Source: an uncultured Vibrio sp.
GTDB lineage: Bacteria; Pseudomonadota; Gammaproteobacteria; Enterobacterales; Vibrionaceae
Reading direction: 5' to 3'
DNA length: 64,000 bases
NCBI GenBank assembly: GCA_947504195.1
Contig: CANNGN010000003.1
Span: forward strand, 1 to 64,000
Shown: positions 62,001 through 64,000 of the stretch, piece after piece
Position numbering within the stretch: position 1 is the stretch's first letter
How the letters are laid out: each line of letters begins with the position of its first letter
Notes under the pieces: model-generated
Seen by the model: only the letters and a program-made list of their open reading frames with translations
The model's database searches: none
What the model was told of the DNA's origin: nothing
Program-made: the position numbers and the translations under genes

Positions 62001-63239
62001 ATGTCAGCACATTTAAGTATTGAAGAAATAGCTCAAAGCCAGAGACAACTCAGGCGAAAAAAAGTCCGGTTACTGGCGTTTACGTTACCTTTATTATGCT
62101 TTGTGTTGCTGGCATTTCTCGCCCCTATCGCAACCATGCTATATCGCAGTGTTTATCACCCCACAGTTTCGCAACTAATTCCTCAAACGTTAGAGGAAAT
62201 GCAACAGTGGGAGGCAAGTCCCGACACTTTGCCTCCTGCACAAGTACTAGCCACGTTTAGCTTAGAGCTGCAAACCTTGGCCAACGAACGTAAATCGGGA
62301 AAGCTAGCCGAAGAACTCAACCGTTCGGTCCCCGGAACATCCAGCCTAATAAAGTCGACGGCACGAAAACTCAAGCGCGTTGAGCCAGAAGTTTTAATCA
62401 ATGGGCAGGGCCAAGAGTTATTAGCTTCCCATAAAAAGTGGAGCAACCCACAACTTTGGTCTGCAATGAAAGGCTTAGGTAACGTGTGGACTGACCGCTA
62501 TTACTTAACCGCTTTGGATCTAAAGCGGGATCAAGCAGGTGAAGTAAAGGCACGTGACACACAAATATACTTAAAACTGTACTGGCGTAGTTTACGCATC
62601 GCGTTAACGATCACACTGCTGACAGCATTGCTCGCCTTCCCTTTGGCCTATTTTCTTGCCAACACAAGCAACAAGAAAGCCAATACACTTATGGTGTTTG
62701 TTTTACTTCCTTTTTGGACTTCACTGTTAGTAAGAACCACATCTTGGATTGCACTACTGCAAACCAATGGGGTAATAAATAGCACGATGCAGAGTATAGG
62801 AATAATAAATGAGCCACTTGAAATGCTCTATACCGAGTTCGCAACGGTTATATCCATGACTCATATTCTTCTGCCTTTTATGGTTCTCCCACTATACAGT
62901 GTTATGAAAAATATCGACCCAAGCTACTTTAGAGCTGCATTATCGTTGGGCTCAAAGCCCATGCCTGCATTCTTCAAAATCTACTTCCCCATGACCCTAC
63001 CCGGTTTAAGTGCAGGCGCATTGCTTGTGTTTATTATCTCAATTGGCTACTACATTACGCCAGCATTGGTAGGAGGCACCGACGGCCAGATGATCAGTAA
63101 TATTATTGCGTTCCATATGCAGTCATCTAATAACTGGGAATTAGCGGCGGCTCTGGGAAGTTTATTGCTGGTTCTCATCGTCCTGCTGTATTGGATCTAC
63201 GACCGTCTTGTCGGCGTCAATAACATTAAATTGGGGTAA
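62001..63239 (+). CDS. ABC permease, PotB-like with large periplasmic insert
   Basis: 412 residues, about 110 longer than normal PotB. TM1 (LLAFTLPLLCFVLLAFLAPIATMLYRSVYHP) ends near residue 55, and TM2 begins only near 197 (RSLRIALTITLLTALLAFPLAYFLAN). The intervening 140 residues are soluble and rich in charged residues. Related long permeases exist in opine/polyamine importers. The EAA loop (about 306-330, RAALSLGSKPMPAFFKIYFPMTLPG) is normal. It heterodimerises with the following permease. Confidence 0.9.
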   Translation: MSAHLSIEEIAQSQRQLRRKKVRLLAFTLPLLCFVLLAFLAPIATMLYRSVYHPTVSQLIPQTLEEMQQWEASPDTLPPAQVLATFSLELQTLANERKSGKLAEELNRSVPGTSSLIKSTARKLKRVEPEVLINGQGQELLASHKKWSNPQLWSAMKGLGNVWTDRYYLTALDLKRDQAGEVKARDTQIYLKLYWRSLRIALTITLLTALLAFPLAYFLANTSNKKANTLMVFVLLPFWTSLLVRTTSWIALLQTNGVINSTMQSIGIINEPLEMLYTEFATVISMTHILLPFMVLPLYSVMKNIDPSYFRAALSLGSKPMPAFFKIYFPMTLPGLSAGALLVFIISIGYYITPALVGGTDGQMISNIIAFHMQSSNNWELAAALGSLLLVLIVLLYWIYDRLVGVNNIKLG

Positions 63240-63242
63240 ACA

Positions 63243-64000
63243 ATGTTTAAATTTCCTCGTTACTATTCACCGCTACAAAAGCTAGGCACTATCAGTTTGT
63301 CTGCATCTGCATACTTAGTATTACTGTTTCTGATGCTGCCAATATTAATCATCATTCCGCTTTCCTTTAATGCAGAACCCTTTTTCACATTTACTGAGGG
63401 CATGTTATCTCTCGACCCAGATGCATACTCAATAAAATGGTACCAACAGATATTTTCTGATGACCAGTGGATTCTCGCGATTAAAAATAGTTTCTTCATT
63501 GGTACATGCGCGACAGCAATTGCAACAATTTTGGGTACATTAGCGGCCATCGGCATGAGCAACTCTGACATGCCTTTTCAACGTGCAATCATGGCAATGT
63601 TGCTGTCTCCGATGATTGTCCCGCTTATTATTACCGCAGCAGGTATGTTCTTCTTCTACACCCAGCTCAACCTCGCCGGTAGCTACCTAGGTGTCATTAT
63701 TGCTCATGCCGCTCTTGGTACGCCATTTGTGATTATTACGGTGAACGCTGCGCTCGCGGGCTTTGACTACTCGCTAGTGAACGCGTCTATGGGAATGGGG
63801 GCAAAACCGACCTACACATTTTTCAAAGTTATCATGCCGTTGATACGACCAGGTGTCATTTCTGGTGCGTTGTTTGCGTTCGTGACGTCGTTTGATGAAG
63901 TGGTTGTTGTACTCTTCCTTGCTGGACCAGAACAGCGAACCATACCACGACAAATGTTCTCAGGGTTGCGAGAGGAAATTAGCCCCACAATCTTAGCAGT
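63243..64000 (+). CDS. ABC permease, PotC-like (partial, runs off the window)
   Basis: ATG at 63243, 3 bases after the previous stop; open to the end of the window, 252 codons with no stop. TM1 LVLLFLMLPILIIIPLSFNA, the EAA loop NASMGMGAKPTYTFFKVIMPLIRPG near 200, then SFDEVVVVLFLAGPEQRTIPRQMFSGLREEISP, the standard PotC-like ending region. The gene probably ends within 30 codons of the window edge. With the ATPase, binding protein and first permease it completes the importer. Confidence 0.92.
   Translation, partial: MFKFPRYYSPLQKLGTISLSASAYLVLLFLMLPILIIIPLSFNAEPFFTFTEGMLSLDPDAYSIKWYQQIFSDDQWILAIKNSFFIGTCATAIATILGTLAAIGMSNSDMPFQRAIMAMLLSPMIVPLIITAAGMFFFYTQLNLAGSYLGVIIAHAALGTPFVIITVNAALAGFDYSLVNASMGMGAKPTYTFFKVIMPLIRPGVISGALFAFVTSFDEVVVVLFLAGPEQRTIPRQMFSGLREEISPTILA

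Overview
The window reads as a chromosomal, metabolically rich accessory region of a marine gammaproteobacterium, most likely Vibrionaceae or a close relative. This is inferred from moderate-to-low GC, Vibrio-like protein sequences (PsuK/PsuG, GabD/GabT, FrmA/FghA, many LysR regulators) and many nitrogen-compound uptake and oxidation operons. No rRNA, tRNA, CRISPR array, prophage or intact insertion sequence was seen.

Layout: (1) 0.3-4.3 kb holds small-molecule oxidoreductases (flavodoxin-fold quinone reductase, Gfo/Idh/MocA dehydrogenase, SDR) and a secreted beta-lactamase-fold serine hydrolase. (2) 4.4-6.5 kb is psuK-psuG for pseudouridine salvage, where the kinase carries its own DNA-binding domain and the promoter carries two near-identical palindromes. 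(3) 6.6-10.4 kb is a true nitrilase with a sodium:solute symporter, a small membrane partner and a divergent LysR. (4) 10.6-17.6 kb is a PotFGHI-like polyamine/amine ABC importer with a class III aminotransferase and a C-N hydrolase, next to a LuxR-type regulator. (5) 17.8-27.8 kb has a LysR gene, an FAD monooxygenase/RidA/DUF1028 operon, and a taurine-type ABC importer with a GMC oxidoreductase and an ArgE-like deacetylase.

(6) 28.3-35.0 kb has an MFS exporter with a divergent LysR, a second LysR divergent from gabD-gabT (GABA to succinate), and a HAD phosphatase. (7) 35.6-41.9 kb has a fused permease/ATPase amino-acid ABC transporter, a PhyH-type Fe(II)/2-oxoglutarate dioxygenase, the matching binding protein and a class II aldolase, followed directly by frmA and fghA for glutathione-dependent formaldehyde oxidation. 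The arrangement suggests oxidative N- or O-demethylation of an imported amino-acid-like compound. (8) 42.0-50.2 kb has an unknown protein, an atypical short-T-loop P-II protein and an APC permease, then a three-subunit FAD/[2Fe-2S] amine or opine oxidase with RidA and an ornithine-cyclodeaminase-family enzyme, controlled by a divergent AraC regulator. A near-identical 26-bp motif lies upstream of both halves.

(9) 50.4-53.6 kb is an accessory patch: RRM RNA-binding protein, cupin, DUF2867 protein, an orphan gene, an SRA-HNH modification-dependent nuclease and two transposase remnants. (10) 54.0-64.0 kb has a GcvA-like LysR, a ThDP-dependent 2-oxo-acid decarboxylase resembling the arginine-transaminase-pathway enzyme, an aldehyde dehydrogenase with an iron alcohol dehydrogenase, and a second polyamine/opine-type ABC importer whose last permease runs off the window.

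Together the genes form repeated modules of the type import an amine, amino acid or opine, oxidise or transaminate it, clear the imine with RidA, oxidise the aldehyde, each with a local regulator. Start codons were moved from the longest ORF where a ribosome binding site clearly favoured an internal start.
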